NCBI GenBank assembly: GCA_017512905.1 | Contig: JAFWEL010000019.1 | Location: 1-38,362 of the forward strand | Length of the DNA: 38,362 nucleotides | Direction: 5' to 3' | Source: Clostridia bacterium | GTDB lineage: Bacteria > Bacillota > Clostridia > Christensenellales > Aristaeellaceae | Shown: piece by piece, positions 7,057 to 15,283 of the stretch | Numbering within the stretch: the first letter of the stretch is position 1 | How the letters are laid out: each line of letters opens with the position of its first letter | Program-made: the position numbers and the translations under genes | Notes under the pieces: generated by a model | What the model was told of the DNA's origin: nothing | Databases searched by the model: none | What the model saw: only the letters and a program-made list of their open reading frames with translations

Positions 7057-7223
7057 GGTATGCACAGCTGTAGAATACAGTCTGGCCTGAAAGGTTTGTA
7101 CCGGCACATCTATTTGTGTGGGTACGGACATCTCGAAGGCCGCCGGAGCGCTTTTGCGCCCATCGGCGCGGCCTTGCACCACACCTGTTATGCTATAATT
7201 ACAATGTTTGGGAGGAAGTCACA
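7057..7223 (+). promoter_or_regulatory. Long folded 5' leader of the CODH/ACS operon
   Basis: About 170 nt separate the predicted transcription start from the TTG start codon. The leader can form a hairpin closed by GTACC (7098-7102) with GGTAC (7121-7125), reinforced by CACA/TGTG, and a GC-rich one between GGCCG (from 7138) and CGGCC (to 7174). No T-run follows the second stem, so it is not an ordinary terminator. No known riboswitch core is recognisable. Confidence 0.5.
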
Positions 7224-9122
7224 TTGAGCGAGATCACCAACACGTTCATCACTCTTGAAGAGATGGAAGCTGCGACCAATCGCCTGCTCGAAACCGCGGC
7301 GGCGGTCGGCGCCGACACCTGGCAGCAGCGCGTCAAGAACCAGACTCCGCACTGTAAGTTCGGCGAAGAGGGCATCTGCTGCCGAATCTGCACCATGGGC
7401 CCCTGCCGCATCACCCCCAAGGCCCCCCGCGGCATCTGCGGCTGCGACCGCGACGGCATCGTCGGCCGCAACTACCTGCGCTTCACCGCCGGCGGCGCCG
7501 CGACCCACTCTGACCATGGCCGCAACATCGCCCACGTGCTGTACCTGTCCAAGGACGGCGGCGATTACCAGGTCAAGGACCCCGAGAAGCTGATCCGTAT
7601 CGCCAAGGAATGGGACATCGAGACCGAGGGCCGCGACATCTATGATCTGGCCCACGAGGTGGCCGAGACCGGTCTGCTGGAGTACGGCAAGCCCTTCGGC
7701 ATCCAGCGCTTCCTGAAGCGCGCCCCCGAGGTGCGCCAGAAGGTCTGGCACGACGCCGGCATCGAGCCCCGCGCCATCGACCGCGAGGTCTCCCAGTCCA
7801 TGCACATGACCCACATGGGCTGTTCCTCCCTGCCCGAGGCCCTGGTTCGCCAGTCCCTGCGCGCCGGCATGTCCGACGGCTGGGGCGGCTCCATGATGGG
7901 CACCGAGTTCTCCGACGTGCTGTTCGGCACCCCCAAGCCCGTAGACACCAACGCCAACCTGGGCGTCATGGAAGAGGACATGGTCAACATCATCGTCCAC
8001 GGCCACGATCCGTCGCTGTCTGAGATGATCGTGTTCTACGCCCAGGACCCCGATATGGTGGCCCTGGCCAAGGAAATGGGCGCGAAGGGCATCAATGTGG
8101 CCGGTGTGTGCTGCACCGCCAACGAAGTCGCCATGCGCCACGGCATCCCCATGGCCGGCAACTTCCTCCAGCAGGAGAACGTGGTGCTGACCGGCGCCTG
8201 CGAGGCCATCGTCGTGGACGTGCAGTGCATCTTCCCCGCCCTTGGCCCCCTGTCCAAGTGCTTCCACACCAAGTTCGTGACCACCTCCCCCATCGCCCAG
8301 ATGCCCGATTCCGATTATATCGAATTCAATGAGGCGACTGCCGGCGAGAACGCGAAGAAGATCGTGGAGATGGCCGTGCGCAACTTCAAGAACCGCAAGC
8401 CCGAGCTTGTTCACATTCCCCAGCTGAAGACCAACGCCACCGTCGGCTACTCCGTCGAGGCCATCAAGAAGTGCCTGGACGGCGTCACCAACAGCCACGT
8501 GGACGAGGTCAACACCATGATCCCGCTGATCCAGTGCGTGAAATCCGGCGTGCTGCGCGGCGCTGTGGCCCTGGTCGGCTGCAACAACCCCCGCGTCCGC
8601 CACGACTACGCCCACATCGAGCTGATGAAGAAGATGATCGCCAACGACATCATCGTCATCGTCTCCGGCTGCTCCGCCCAGGCTGCCGCCAAGGCCGGCC
8701 TGCTGAGCAAGGAAGCCAAGAGCCTTTGCGGCGAGGGCCTCAAGCGCGTCTGCGAGCTGGTGGACATCCCGCCGATCCTGCACATGGGCTCCTGCGTGGA
8801 CATCTCCCGCATGATGATCCTGGCTGCCGACATCGCCAAGGACTGGGGCATCGACATTTGCGACGTGCCCGTCGTGGGCTGCGCGCCGGAGTACATGTCC
8901 GAGAAGGCCGTGTCCATCGGCAACTACGTCGTGGCCACCGGCATCGACACCTTCCTGGGCGTCAACCCCTACACCAAGGGCGGCCCCGCCATCGAGGCGC
9001 TGCTGCAGGGCAGCATCAAGGATTGGGTCGGCGCGAACTTCACCGTCGAGCTGGACATTGAAAAGATGGGCGACGACATGATCGAGCGCATCGAAGAAAA
9101 GCGCGTCGCGCTGGGCATCTAA
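7224..9122 (+). CDS. cooS: Anaerobic carbon-monoxide dehydrogenase catalytic subunit
   Basis: A nickel-iron-sulfur enzyme that interconverts CO2 and CO; next to acsB it should be the CODH half (AcsA role) of the acetyl-CoA synthase complex. The 632-residue length is typical. The Cys cluster at residues 44-74 (HCKFGEEGICCRICTMGPC and GICGCDRDG) supplies the B and D clusters. The C-cluster region is represented by VCCTANEV, GCNNPRVRHDY, SGCSAQAAAKAG and HMGSCVDISR. The TTG start at 7224 is set by GGAGGA (7211-7216) with 7-nt spacing; upstream in-frame codons do not look coding. Strong preference for C-ending codons suggests high expression. First gene of the operon with cooC and acsB. Confidence 0.96.
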   Translation: MSEITNTFITLEEMEAATNRLLETAAAVGADTWQQRVKNQTPHCKFGEEGICCRICTMGPCRITPKAPRGICGCDRDGIVGRNYLRFTAGGAATHSDHGRNIAHVLYLSKDGGDYQVKDPEKLIRIAKEWDIETEGRDIYDLAHEVAETGLLEYGKPFGIQRFLKRAPEVRQKVWHDAGIEPRAIDREVSQSMHMTHMGCSSLPEALVRQSLRAGMSDGWGGSMMGTEFSDVLFGTPKPVDTNANLGVMEEDMVNIIVHGHDPSLSEMIVFYAQDPDMVALAKEMGAKGINVAGVCCTANEVAMRHGIPMAGNFLQQENVVLTGACEAIVVDVQCIFPALGPLSKCFHTKFVTTSPIAQMPDSDYIEFNEATAGENAKKIVEMAVRNFKNRKPELVHIPQLKTNATVGYSVEAIKKCLDGVTNSHVDEVNTMIPLIQCVKSGVLRGAVALVGCNNPRVRHDYAHIELMKKMIANDIIVIVSGCSAQAAAKAGLLSKEAKSLCGEGLKRVCELVDIPPILHMGSCVDISRMMILAADIAKDWGIDICDVPVVGCAPEYMSEKAVSIGNYVVATGIDTFLGVNPYTKGGPAIEALLQGSIKDWVGANFTVELDIEKMGDDMIERIEEKRVALGI

Positions 9123-9139
9123 TATTGAATTTGTAAATT

Positions 9140-9176
9140 GGGAACGGGGATCACCTCAGGACGAACTCCCCTTCCC
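9140..9176 (+). other. Intercistronic hairpin between cooS and cooC
   Basis: GGGAACGGGG (9140-9149) pairs with CCCCTTCCC (9168-9176) with one bulged C. No T-run follows, so it more likely marks mRNA processing or protection than termination. It may help set different expression levels of CooS and CooC. Confidence 0.5.
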
Positions 9177-9203
9177 ATATCAGATTGAAAGGATTCAGTC
9201 AAT

Positions 9204-9977
9204 ATGAAGGTAGCAGTCACCGGAAAGGGCGGCGTCGGAAAGACCACCCTGTCCTCCATACTGGCGCGGCTCTATGCCGACGAGGGCCGCACGGTCCTCG
9301 CGGCCGACGTCGATCCCGACGCGAACCTTGGCCTGGCGCTGGGCTTTACCGAGGCGGAGGTCAATGCCATCACCCCCATCTCCAAGATGCGCAAGCTGGT
9401 TGAGGAGCGCACCGGCGCGAACAACCTGAACAAGTTCTTCAAGCTGAATCCCCAGGTCAGCGACATCCCCGACACCTACGCCCGGGAAATCAACGGCGTC
9501 AAGCTGCTGGTGATGGGCACGGTGGAAACCGGCGGCTCCGGCTGCGTGTGTCCGGAGCATGTGATGCTCAAGGCCATACTCTCCAGCCTGATCTTCCGCA
9601 AGGACGACGTGGTCATCATGGACATGGAGGCCGGCCTGGAACATCTGGGCCGCGGCACTGCCAGCATGATGGACCAGTTCATTGTCGTGATCGAGCCCGG
9701 CGCGCGCAGCATCCAGACCTACCAGAAGGTCAAGCAGCTGGCCGCGGACCTGGGCATCACCCGGGTGCGCGTGGTCGCCAACAAGGTGCGTAACGCGGAT
9801 GACGAGGCCTTCCTGAAGGCCCGCATCCCCGAGGACGCGCTGCTGGGCTTCATCCACTACGACGCGGACGTGATCGACGCCGACCGGCGGGGCATGTCAC
9901 CCTATGACATCAGCGCACGTACCGTCGATGAGATCCGGGCCATCAAGGCGCGCATCGACAGCGAAAAGGACGCCTGA
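9204..9977 (+). CDS. cooC: CooC/AcsF-type nickel-insertion ATPase
   Basis: A 257-residue P-loop ATPase of the MinD/ParA class that loads nickel into CODH or ACS. The deviant Walker A is GKGGVGKTT (7-15), with the second lysine motif DVDPDANLGLALG near residues 35-47. The metal site is CVC (Cys114 and Cys116), matching the CxC through which CooC dimers bind nickel. VVIMDMEAGLEHLGRGT gives Walker B and switch II. GAAAGGA precedes ATG 9204. Sitting between cooS and acsB, it could serve either enzyme (AcsF is the acetogen name); sequence alone does not decide. Confidence 0.93.
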   Translation: MKVAVTGKGGVGKTTLSSILARLYADEGRTVLAADVDPDANLGLALGFTEAEVNAITPISKMRKLVEERTGANNLNKFFKLNPQVSDIPDTYAREINGVKLLVMGTVETGGSGCVCPEHVMLKAILSSLIFRKDDVVIMDMEAGLEHLGRGTASMMDQFIVVIEPGARSIQTYQKVKQLAADLGITRVRVVANKVRNADDEAFLKARIPEDALLGFIHYDADVIDADRRGMSPYDISARTVDEIRAIKARIDSEKDA

Positions 9978-10046
9978 TTCGCTGCCGTGGGCAGGACTCT
10001 GACAGCCGGATCACCAGAATCAATCATGAAAGGAATGTAGAGATAG

Positions 10047-12182
10047 ATGGGACTGTTTCAAACCGTATTCCGTGGCTCCGATGAAATGTACTTCAAGGCG
10101 GAGGAAGAACTGAACAAGGTCATCGCTGAGCTGGGCGAAGACGCCCCCATGACGATGCCCGACACCGCCTATTTCCTGGCCTGCATCTATGCCTACCTGG
10201 GCCAGAAGGTCACCACCCTGGGCGAGCTGAAGACCGCGCTGGCCTCCATCCGCGCGATGATGACCCGCGACAACCGCACCAAGAGCATCTTCGATTCCGG
10301 CGTGGCCACCGCCATGGCGGCCGAGGTCATCGAAGCCTGCAAATACGCCCGCACCCCCACCCCCTACGAGGGCACCCAGTACCACGGCCACTTCTCCGAC
10401 GCCGAGGTGCGCGAGCTGGGCGTCCCGCTGGTCACCCGGGACATCCCCGGCTTCGTGGTCATGATCGGCCCCGCCCCCTCCGTTGAGGAAGCGGTGGACA
10501 TGGTCAAGGGCTATCAGAGCCGCGGCATCTTCGTGTTCATGATCGGCGGCATCATCGACCAGGTGCACTCCGCCGGCGTGAACACCGGCTTCGGCGTACG
10601 CTGCGTGCCCGTCGGCCCCGACATCTGGGCCGTCGGCCACGTCATCAGCCTGGTCACCCGCGCCACGATGATCTTCGGCGCCACCGAGCCCGGCGACGCC
10701 CAGGCGTTCCACGACTACACCATGGCCCGCATCTTCGCCTTCGTCAACGCCTATGCGCCCGTCGACGACATCGTCGTGGCCTGCGGCGCCGGCGCCATCA
10801 AGATGGGCTTCCCGGTCATCACCAACGATGACCACGATCCCACCTGGCCCGTGCCGAAGAGCCTGATCGTCTACAAGGACACCAAGGATTGGATCGAGAC
10901 CTCCCTCGAGGCCCGGGACATCAAGATCAAGATCACCAACATCGACATCCCCGTGGCCTTCTCCTCCGCTTACGAGGGCGAGATCATCCGCAAGAAGGAC
11001 ATGCGCATCGAGATGGACGGCTCCCGTGTGGACTGCGTCGAGCTGGTGCAGACCAAGGAGCCCCACGAGATCGAGGACCACCGCATTACCCTGGAGGGCC
11101 CCGACTTCGACCAGTTTGAGGTCGGCGCGAAGATCCCGATCGCCTACATCGTGGACGTCTGCGGCAAGAGCATGCAGACCGACTTCGAGGGCGTTTTCGA
11201 GCGCAAGTTCCACAGCTTCCTGAACTGCATCGAGGGCGTGATGCACACCGGCCAGCGCGACATGATCCGCATCCGCGTGTCCAACGCCTCCTTCGACGCC
11301 GGCTTCCGTGCCCGCCACATCGGCGAGGTGCTGTACGCCAAGATCAAGAGCGAGTACGACACCGTCGTTGACAAGTGTCAGGTGCGCATCTACACCGATC
11401 CCGAGAAGGTCAAGCAACTGCGCGAGGAGGCCAACCACACCTTCGACAAGCGCGACGAGCGCCTGAAGACCATGACCGACGAGAGCGTGGACGTGTTCTA
11501 CACCTGCATCCTGTGTCAGGCCTTCTCCCCCTCCCACGTTTGCATCGTCACCCCCGAGCGCCTGGGCCTGTGCGGCGCCGTGTCCTGGCTGGACGCCAAG
11601 GCCACCAATGAGCTGGACCCCAACGGCCCCTGCCAGATCGTGCCCAAGAGCCGCATGATCGACGAGCGCACCGGCCGCTATGAGGACGTCAACGAGGCGG
11701 TCAACAAGTACAGCCACGGCGCGCTGGAGCAGGTCACCCTGTACTCCATCATGGAAGACCCGATGACCTCCTGCGGCTGCTTCGAGTGCATCTGCGGCAT
11801 CGAGCCCCTTTCCAACGGCGTGGTCATCGTCAACCGCGAGCACGTGGGCATGACCCCCATGGGCATGAGCTTCAGCGAGCTGGCCTCCATGACCGGCGGC
11901 GGCGTGCAGACCCCCGGCTTCATGGGCCACGGCAAGCACTTCATCGCTTCCAAGAAGTTCATCAAGGCCGAGGGCGGCCTGGCCCGCATCGTCTGGCTGC
12001 CGAAGGCCCTGAAGGAGCAGATCGCCGAGCGCCTGGACGAGTCCGCCAAGGAGCTGTACGGCATCGACAACTTCTCCAGCATGATCGCTGACGAGACCGT
12101 CTGCACCGAGGATCCCGAGGAGCTCCTCAACTACCTGACCGAGGTCGGCCATCCCGTGCTGGGCATGGAGCCGCTGATGTAG
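10047..12182 (+). CDS. acsB: Acetyl-CoA synthase catalytic subunit (CODH/ACS alpha/beta)
   Basis: Condenses CO, a methyl group from the corrinoid protein and CoA into acetyl-CoA at the Ni-Ni-[4Fe-4S] A cluster. All six A-cluster cysteines are present: 487, 490 and 499 in CILCQAFSPSHVC, 509 in GLCGAVSW, and 576/578 in SCGCFE. These are a constant 19 residues below the Moorella numbering as I recall it (506, 509, 518, 528, 595, 597). At 711 residues it is a full-length bacterial enzyme including the N-terminal CODH-docking domain. Start ATG 10047 has AAAGGA upstream at a slightly long distance. Last gene of the operon, with a strong terminator at 12223-12260. The corrinoid protein genes acsC/acsD are not in this window. 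Confidence 0.97.
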   Translation: MGLFQTVFRGSDEMYFKAEEELNKVIAELGEDAPMTMPDTAYFLACIYAYLGQKVTTLGELKTALASIRAMMTRDNRTKSIFDSGVATAMAAEVIEACKYARTPTPYEGTQYHGHFSDAEVRELGVPLVTRDIPGFVVMIGPAPSVEEAVDMVKGYQSRGIFVFMIGGIIDQVHSAGVNTGFGVRCVPVGPDIWAVGHVISLVTRATMIFGATEPGDAQAFHDYTMARIFAFVNAYAPVDDIVVACGAGAIKMGFPVITNDDHDPTWPVPKSLIVYKDTKDWIETSLEARDIKIKITNIDIPVAFSSAYEGEIIRKKDMRIEMDGSRVDCVELVQTKEPHEIEDHRITLEGPDFDQFEVGAKIPIAYIVDVCGKSMQTDFEGVFERKFHSFLNCIEGVMHTGQRDMIRIRVSNASFDAGFRARHIGEVLYAKIKSEYDTVVDKCQVRIYTDPEKVKQLREEANHTFDKRDERLKTMTDESVDVFYTCILCQAFSPSHVCIVTPERLGLCGAVSWLDAKATNELDPNGPCQIVPKSRMIDERTGRYEDVNEAVNKYSHGALEQVTLYSIMEDPMTSCGCFECICGIEPLSNGVVIVNREHVGMTPMGMSFSELASMTGGGVQTPGFMGHGKHFIASKKFIKAEGGLARIVWLPKALKEQIAERLDESAKELYGIDNFSSMIADETVCTEDPEELLNYLTEVGHPVLGMEPLM

Positions 12183-12222
12183 TCGGCAAGGCCGACAGCT
12201 GTTTGCTGCCGCGCATATGTAT

Positions 12223-12260
12223 CCCACCCGTCCCGACGAATATGGGACGGGTGGGTGTTT
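12223..12260 (+). terminator. Terminator of the cooS-cooC-acsB operon
   Basis: CCCACCCGTCCC (12223-12234) pairs perfectly with GGGACGGGTGGG (12244-12255), followed by TGTTTCGTTT. Confidence 0.88.
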
Positions 12261-12365
12261 CGTTTCTGTTGATATAACGAGCGATTTGACGGCTTTTTGC
12301 GCCACTGATTCAAGCGCAAAAAGCCTGCGCGACTATGAGACACGTTGGCCGCAACAGCGGGTTGC

Positions 12366-12394
12366 TTGTATTCTAGGTATCTCTGTAGTAGAAT
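12366..12394 (+). promoter_or_regulatory. Promoter of the XRE regulator / cyclo-ligase operon
   Basis: TTGTAT (12366-12371), 17-nt spacer, TAGAAT (12389-12394), followed by AGGAGG at 12418 and ATG at 12430. Confidence 0.55.
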
Positions 12395-12469
12395 TAAGCA
12401 AAAAACAACACGATGCAGGAGGTACTTGTATGAATACACAGGACGTCATCCATCAAGCTCAGGACGAAC

Positions 12470-13195
12470 ATGGGCCTTTCCCAGGACGAGCTGGCCGAGA
12501 AGGTCTTTGTCACACGGCAGGCGGTGTCCCGCTGGGAAAACGGCGACACCGTGCCCAATACGGAGACTCTGAAGCTGCTTTCCCGGCTCTTCAACGTCTC
12601 CATCAATACCCTGCTCGGCTCCCCGCAGAAGCTGATCTGCCAGTGCTGCGGCATGCCGCTGGACGACACCATCATCGGCAGGGACAGGGACGGAACGCCC
12701 AACGAGCACTACTGCCAGTGGTGCTATGCCGACGGCACCTACACCTACAGCGACATGGACGACTTGATCGACGTCTGCGTGAGAAACATGGTCAGTGAGG
12801 GCTTCACCGAAGAACAGGCGCGCGCCCATCTGAAGCAGACGCTGCCCACGCTGGATTACTGGAAGCGTTACGAAGAGCTGAGCGATGGCGGCCAGTTTGA
12901 GGCCTTCAAGCGACAGCTGATTGAAGAGATCAACGCGCTTCACATCGAAGGCCTGCCCAGGGTCGATAAGCTGAACGCCCTGGTCGGCAGCTTCGTCAAC
13001 CTGGAATACCCCCTTCCCAGCGGCATGAAGGCGAAATTCCTCAACGATCAAACGACCTATCTGGGCAACCAACTGGAATCCGAGTTTGGCGGCGAACGGT
13101 GCTTCGGCGTGCTGGCCTGCATGGATTTCATACTGATCTGCACCTATGAAAAGGACGGTGTCAATCCGGAGCTCGTTCTCTATAAGAAGAGATAA
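12470..13195 (+). CDS. XRE-family regulator with zinc ribbon; N-terminus frameshifted
   Basis: A cytoplasmic DNA-binding protein: a helix-turn-helix of the Cro/C1 type (LSQDELAEKVFVTRQAVSRW), then a zinc ribbon CQCCGMPL...CQWCYADG (CxxC pairs, zf-ribbon_2-like), then a helical region of about 150 residues I cannot assign. The natural start appears to be ATG 12430, which has AGGAGG at 7 nt and encodes MNTQDVIHQ. One extra base near 12457 puts that start out of frame; without it the reading continues LRTN and joins MGLSQDE at 12470, as in intact relatives. As it stands, translation would need the weak internal start at 12470 (AGGA 6 nt upstream), which drops the first helix. It is followed 22 nt later by 5-formyl-THF cyclo-ligase, probably co-transcribed. 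Confidence 0.8.
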   Translation: MGLSQDELAEKVFVTRQAVSRWENGDTVPNTETLKLLSRLFNVSINTLLGSPQKLICQCCGMPLDDTIIGRDRDGTPNEHYCQWCYADGTYTYSDMDDLIDVCVRNMVSEGFTEEQARAHLKQTLPTLDYWKRYEELSDGGQFEAFKRQLIEEINALHIEGLPRVDKLNALVGSFVNLEYPLPSGMKAKFLNDQTTYLGNQLESEFGGERCFGVLACMDFILICTYEKDGVNPELVLYKKR

Positions 13196-13217
13196 CAACT
13201 ATGAGCGAGGAATCATC

Positions 13218-13763
13218 ATGGACAAGAAGGCTCTGCGCCGGGAGATCGGCGCGAAGAAGCGCGCATTGAGCGCGGCGGAGATCGAATCGAGAAGCGCTAT
13301 TTTGGCGGAAAAGCTTTTTGCCACCGAACAGTACCGCGATTGCCAATCCCTCTACGCCTACCTTTCCTTCAACCAGGAGGTGCGCACAAACCCCATCATC
13401 CAGCGGGCATGGGCGGACGGCAAGCGGGTGGCGGTGCCGAAGGTCGTCGGGGATGAGATGGTGTTTATCTGGATCGACAGCTTTGAGGGCCTGGCTCCCC
13501 AGGGCGCATTCCACATCATGGAGCCCATTGAAGACGGTCCCGTCGCCGGCGACGAAACCGCACTGATCCTGATGCCCGGGCTGGCCTTCGACCCCCAGGG
13601 CCACCGGGTGGGCTACGGCGGCGGCTACTATGACCGCTACCTCGCCGCCCAACCCCACCACCCCACCGTGGCGCTGTGTTACGACTTCCAGCTGTACGAC
13701 CACTTGGACGTGGACGATTACGACGTGCCGGTGGATTTCATCATCACAGACAAAGAAAAATGA
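13218..13763 (+). CDS. 5-formyltetrahydrofolate cyclo-ligase
   Basis: A 181-residue cytoplasmic enzyme that converts 5-formyl-THF with ATP into 5,10-methenyl-THF, rescuing a dead-end folate. The signature is the glycine-rich nucleotide-binding segment GYGGGYYDRYL, preceded by LMPGLAFDPQGHRVG. The N-terminus MDKKALRREIGAKKRALSA is typical, and GCGAGGAA precedes ATG 13218; the frame can be extended upstream but that segment overlaps the regulator and looks non-coding. In an acetogen this enzyme protects the large THF pool used by Fhs, FchA and FolD, encoded 2-5 kb away. Confidence 0.95.
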   Translation: MDKKALRREIGAKKRALSAAEIESRSAILAEKLFATEQYRDCQSLYAYLSFNQEVRTNPIIQRAWADGKRVAVPKVVGDEMVFIWIDSFEGLAPQGAFHIMEPIEDGPVAGDETALILMPGLAFDPQGHRVGYGGGYYDRYLAAQPHHPTVALCYDFQLYDHLDVDDYDVPVDFIITDKEK

Positions 13764-13797
13764 GGCAACCGAAGTTGCCCCATTTTTCTTTGTCTGT
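13745..13797. terminator. Bidirectional terminator between converging genes
   Basis: GGCAAC-CGAA-GTTGCC is extended by complementary A-rich and T-rich arms (AGACAAAGAAAAATG with its T-rich partner), so each strand presents a U-tract after the stem. It serves the cyclo-ligase gene (plus) and the DUF1576 gene (minus), whose ends lie 35 nt apart. Confidence 0.88.
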
Positions 13798-13798
13798 G

Positions 13799-15118
13799 CT
13801 AAGCCTGCCCTCTTCTCTGCCGCTTGCTCTTGAAGTAGTGCTCCAGGATCGGCACGTACAGGAAGCAGACGATGCCTGCGGTGAAGCCGCCGTTGTACAG
13901 GTTGAAGCCGCCGTGGATGGCGGGGACGCTGGTGACCAGGCAGTAGTGCAGTATGCCCCCAATGATGCCGGCGATGATGCCATATTCACCGCTGATTGGC
14001 GCGAGGCCGCTGGCAAAGCACAGGCCCACGACGATCGCCTGGGCGTTGACGGCGAAGGCCGTGATGCCCGCCTTGTTCAGCAGACCCATGATCACATAGC
14101 CGATCATGATCGGGAATACGTTCAGCGGCGTCGCGCCGTTGCAGCAGCAGCACAGCATACAGAACACAGCGCCCATCGTGGCGCCGGTGAAGGTCGCGCC
14201 GATCAGGTTGTAGTACAGCATGATGAACAGGCCGTAGACGCCGATGTTCATCACGCAGGAGCCGCCGCTGTACTTTGCGGTGAAGTCGGACTTGTAGCCC
14301 GAATCCACGATCAGCTTCATGTAATCGCCCAGCCCGCCGTTCAGGACCAGGCCGAAGATGACGCACAGCACGAACAGCGCGCAACAGAAGACGTTTACGA
14401 ACATGCGGTTTCCCTCACCCAGCGTCGCCGTGATGGCGGGCGCTTCGACGCCGGGAATCTTGTAGAGCGCCGCGAAGATCAGGAAGCACAGGAAGCCTGC
14501 CGCAGGGCCGGCGTTGTACAGGTCATAGCCCTTGTGGAACCCCGGGGAATGGGCGCACAGCGCGGGCATCGCGCAGCCCACAACCACGCCGATCACCAGC
14601 GCCAGCACGACGCCCAGCAGCGTCAGGTGGGGTTCCTCACCCATCACCGGATAGTAGAACAGCACCTGGGTGATGATGGGCGCGACCGCCGTGGCGAACA
14701 TGAAGAAGTTCAAGAACTTGCCAAAGGGCTGGCGCTTGATCAGTGCGTAGACCGCGACGCCCAGCATCAGCGGGATGATGTTCAGTATGCTCATGCCGTA
14801 GGAGCAGAAGCCCAGCGTCAGGAAGAACGCGAGCACCGTGCCGCCGTTGACCTTTGCCTCGGGCAGGAACATCAGCGCGCAGCAGACCGCGCCGACCAGG
14901 AAATAGTTCAGCATCGAACCCGATATGCTGCCGATTTCCGGCTTGAAGTAATCCTTGGTCAGCTGGGCCGGCATTAGGCAGATGCGGCGCAGGCCGGGCA
15001 GCATCTCCTTAACATCCGGCGCAAAGAAGGCCCCGATCAGGAAGGCCAATGTGAACGCGCACATTACCGCCCGCAGCAGCTTGCCGTTGTCCATGACGCG
15101 CCTCGTCTTGGTGCTCAT
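13799..15118 (-). CDS. DUF1576-family integral membrane protein
   Basis: A 439-residue polytopic membrane protein with roughly ten to twelve hydrophobic segments, for example FTLAFLIGAFF, MLNYFLVGAVCCALMFL and VLAFFLTLGFCSYGMSIL. I recognise the overall pattern as DUF1576. It contains an internal repeat: GYDLYNAGPAAGFLCFL in the middle and GFNLYNGGFTAGIVCFL near the C-terminus, suggesting an inverted- or tandem-repeat transporter fold. AGGGGG precedes ATG 15118. It lies downstream of folD in the same direction after 165 bp; no clear promoter is visible in that gap, so partial read-through from fhs-fchA-folD is possible. The substrate is unknown. Confidence 0.8.
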   Translation of the reverse strand: MSTKTRRVMDNGKLLRAVMCAFTLAFLIGAFFAPDVKEMLPGLRRICLMPAQLTKDYFKPEIGSISGSMLNYFLVGAVCCALMFLPEAKVNGGTVLAFFLTLGFCSYGMSILNIIPLMLGVAVYALIKRQPFGKFLNFFMFATAVAPIITQVLFYYPVMGEEPHLTLLGVVLALVIGVVVGCAMPALCAHSPGFHKGYDLYNAGPAAGFLCFLIFAALYKIPGVEAPAITATLGEGNRMFVNVFCCALFVLCVIFGLVLNGGLGDYMKLIVDSGYKSDFTAKYSGGSCVMNIGVYGLFIMLYYNLIGATFTGATMGAVFCMLCCCCNGATPLNVFPIMIGYVIMGLLNKAGITAFAVNAQAIVVGLCFASGLAPISGEYGIIAGIIGGILHYCLVTSVPAIHGGFNLYNGGFTAGIVCFLYVPILEHYFKSKRQRRGQA

Positions 15119-15283
15119 AAGTAATCCCCCTCTAATCCCCTTTTGTCAGTGTGTATAGGGACGCTGTTTCACCGCCCACGATTTGGGCGAGCGGCGCCCT
15201 AAAGGACTTGCTTCGCTGCGCAACGCCGCCCCTACATGGTTTACATAGGCCCATCATGCTCTTGATGGGCCTATGGTCGATGA
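15119..15283 (-). other. folD-DUF1576 intergenic region with a 13-bp hairpin
   Basis: CATAGGCCCATCA (15244-15256) pairs perfectly with TGATGGGCCTATG (15263-15275), just 8 nt after the folD stop. It lacks a T-run, so it is either a weak terminator or an mRNA 3'-end protector. The neighbouring GC-rich stretch 15165-15240 (GGGGCGGCG... with a partner GGCGCCGCTCGCC) could form another imperfect stem. No open frame is seen here. Confidence 0.55.

Noticed and set aside
7175-7200. A second cooS promoter (TTGCAC ... TATAAT)
   Set aside because: The spacer is only 14 nt and the start would leave almost no leader before the ribosome site; the upstream promoter is much better.
10020-12305. A 761-codon open frame antisense to acsB, and similar long antisense frames over cooS (7188-8783), fhs (17206-19029) and the LTA-synthase-like gene (29510-31792)
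   Set aside because: They arise from strong GC-ending codon bias in the real genes; the translations are low-complexity (Gly/Ala/Val/His-rich), lack ribosome sites and match no family.
12217-12798. A 193-codon frame in the region of the XRE regulator
   Set aside because: Only its nine codons from ATG 12430 look real; afterwards it reads the regulator in the wrong frame.
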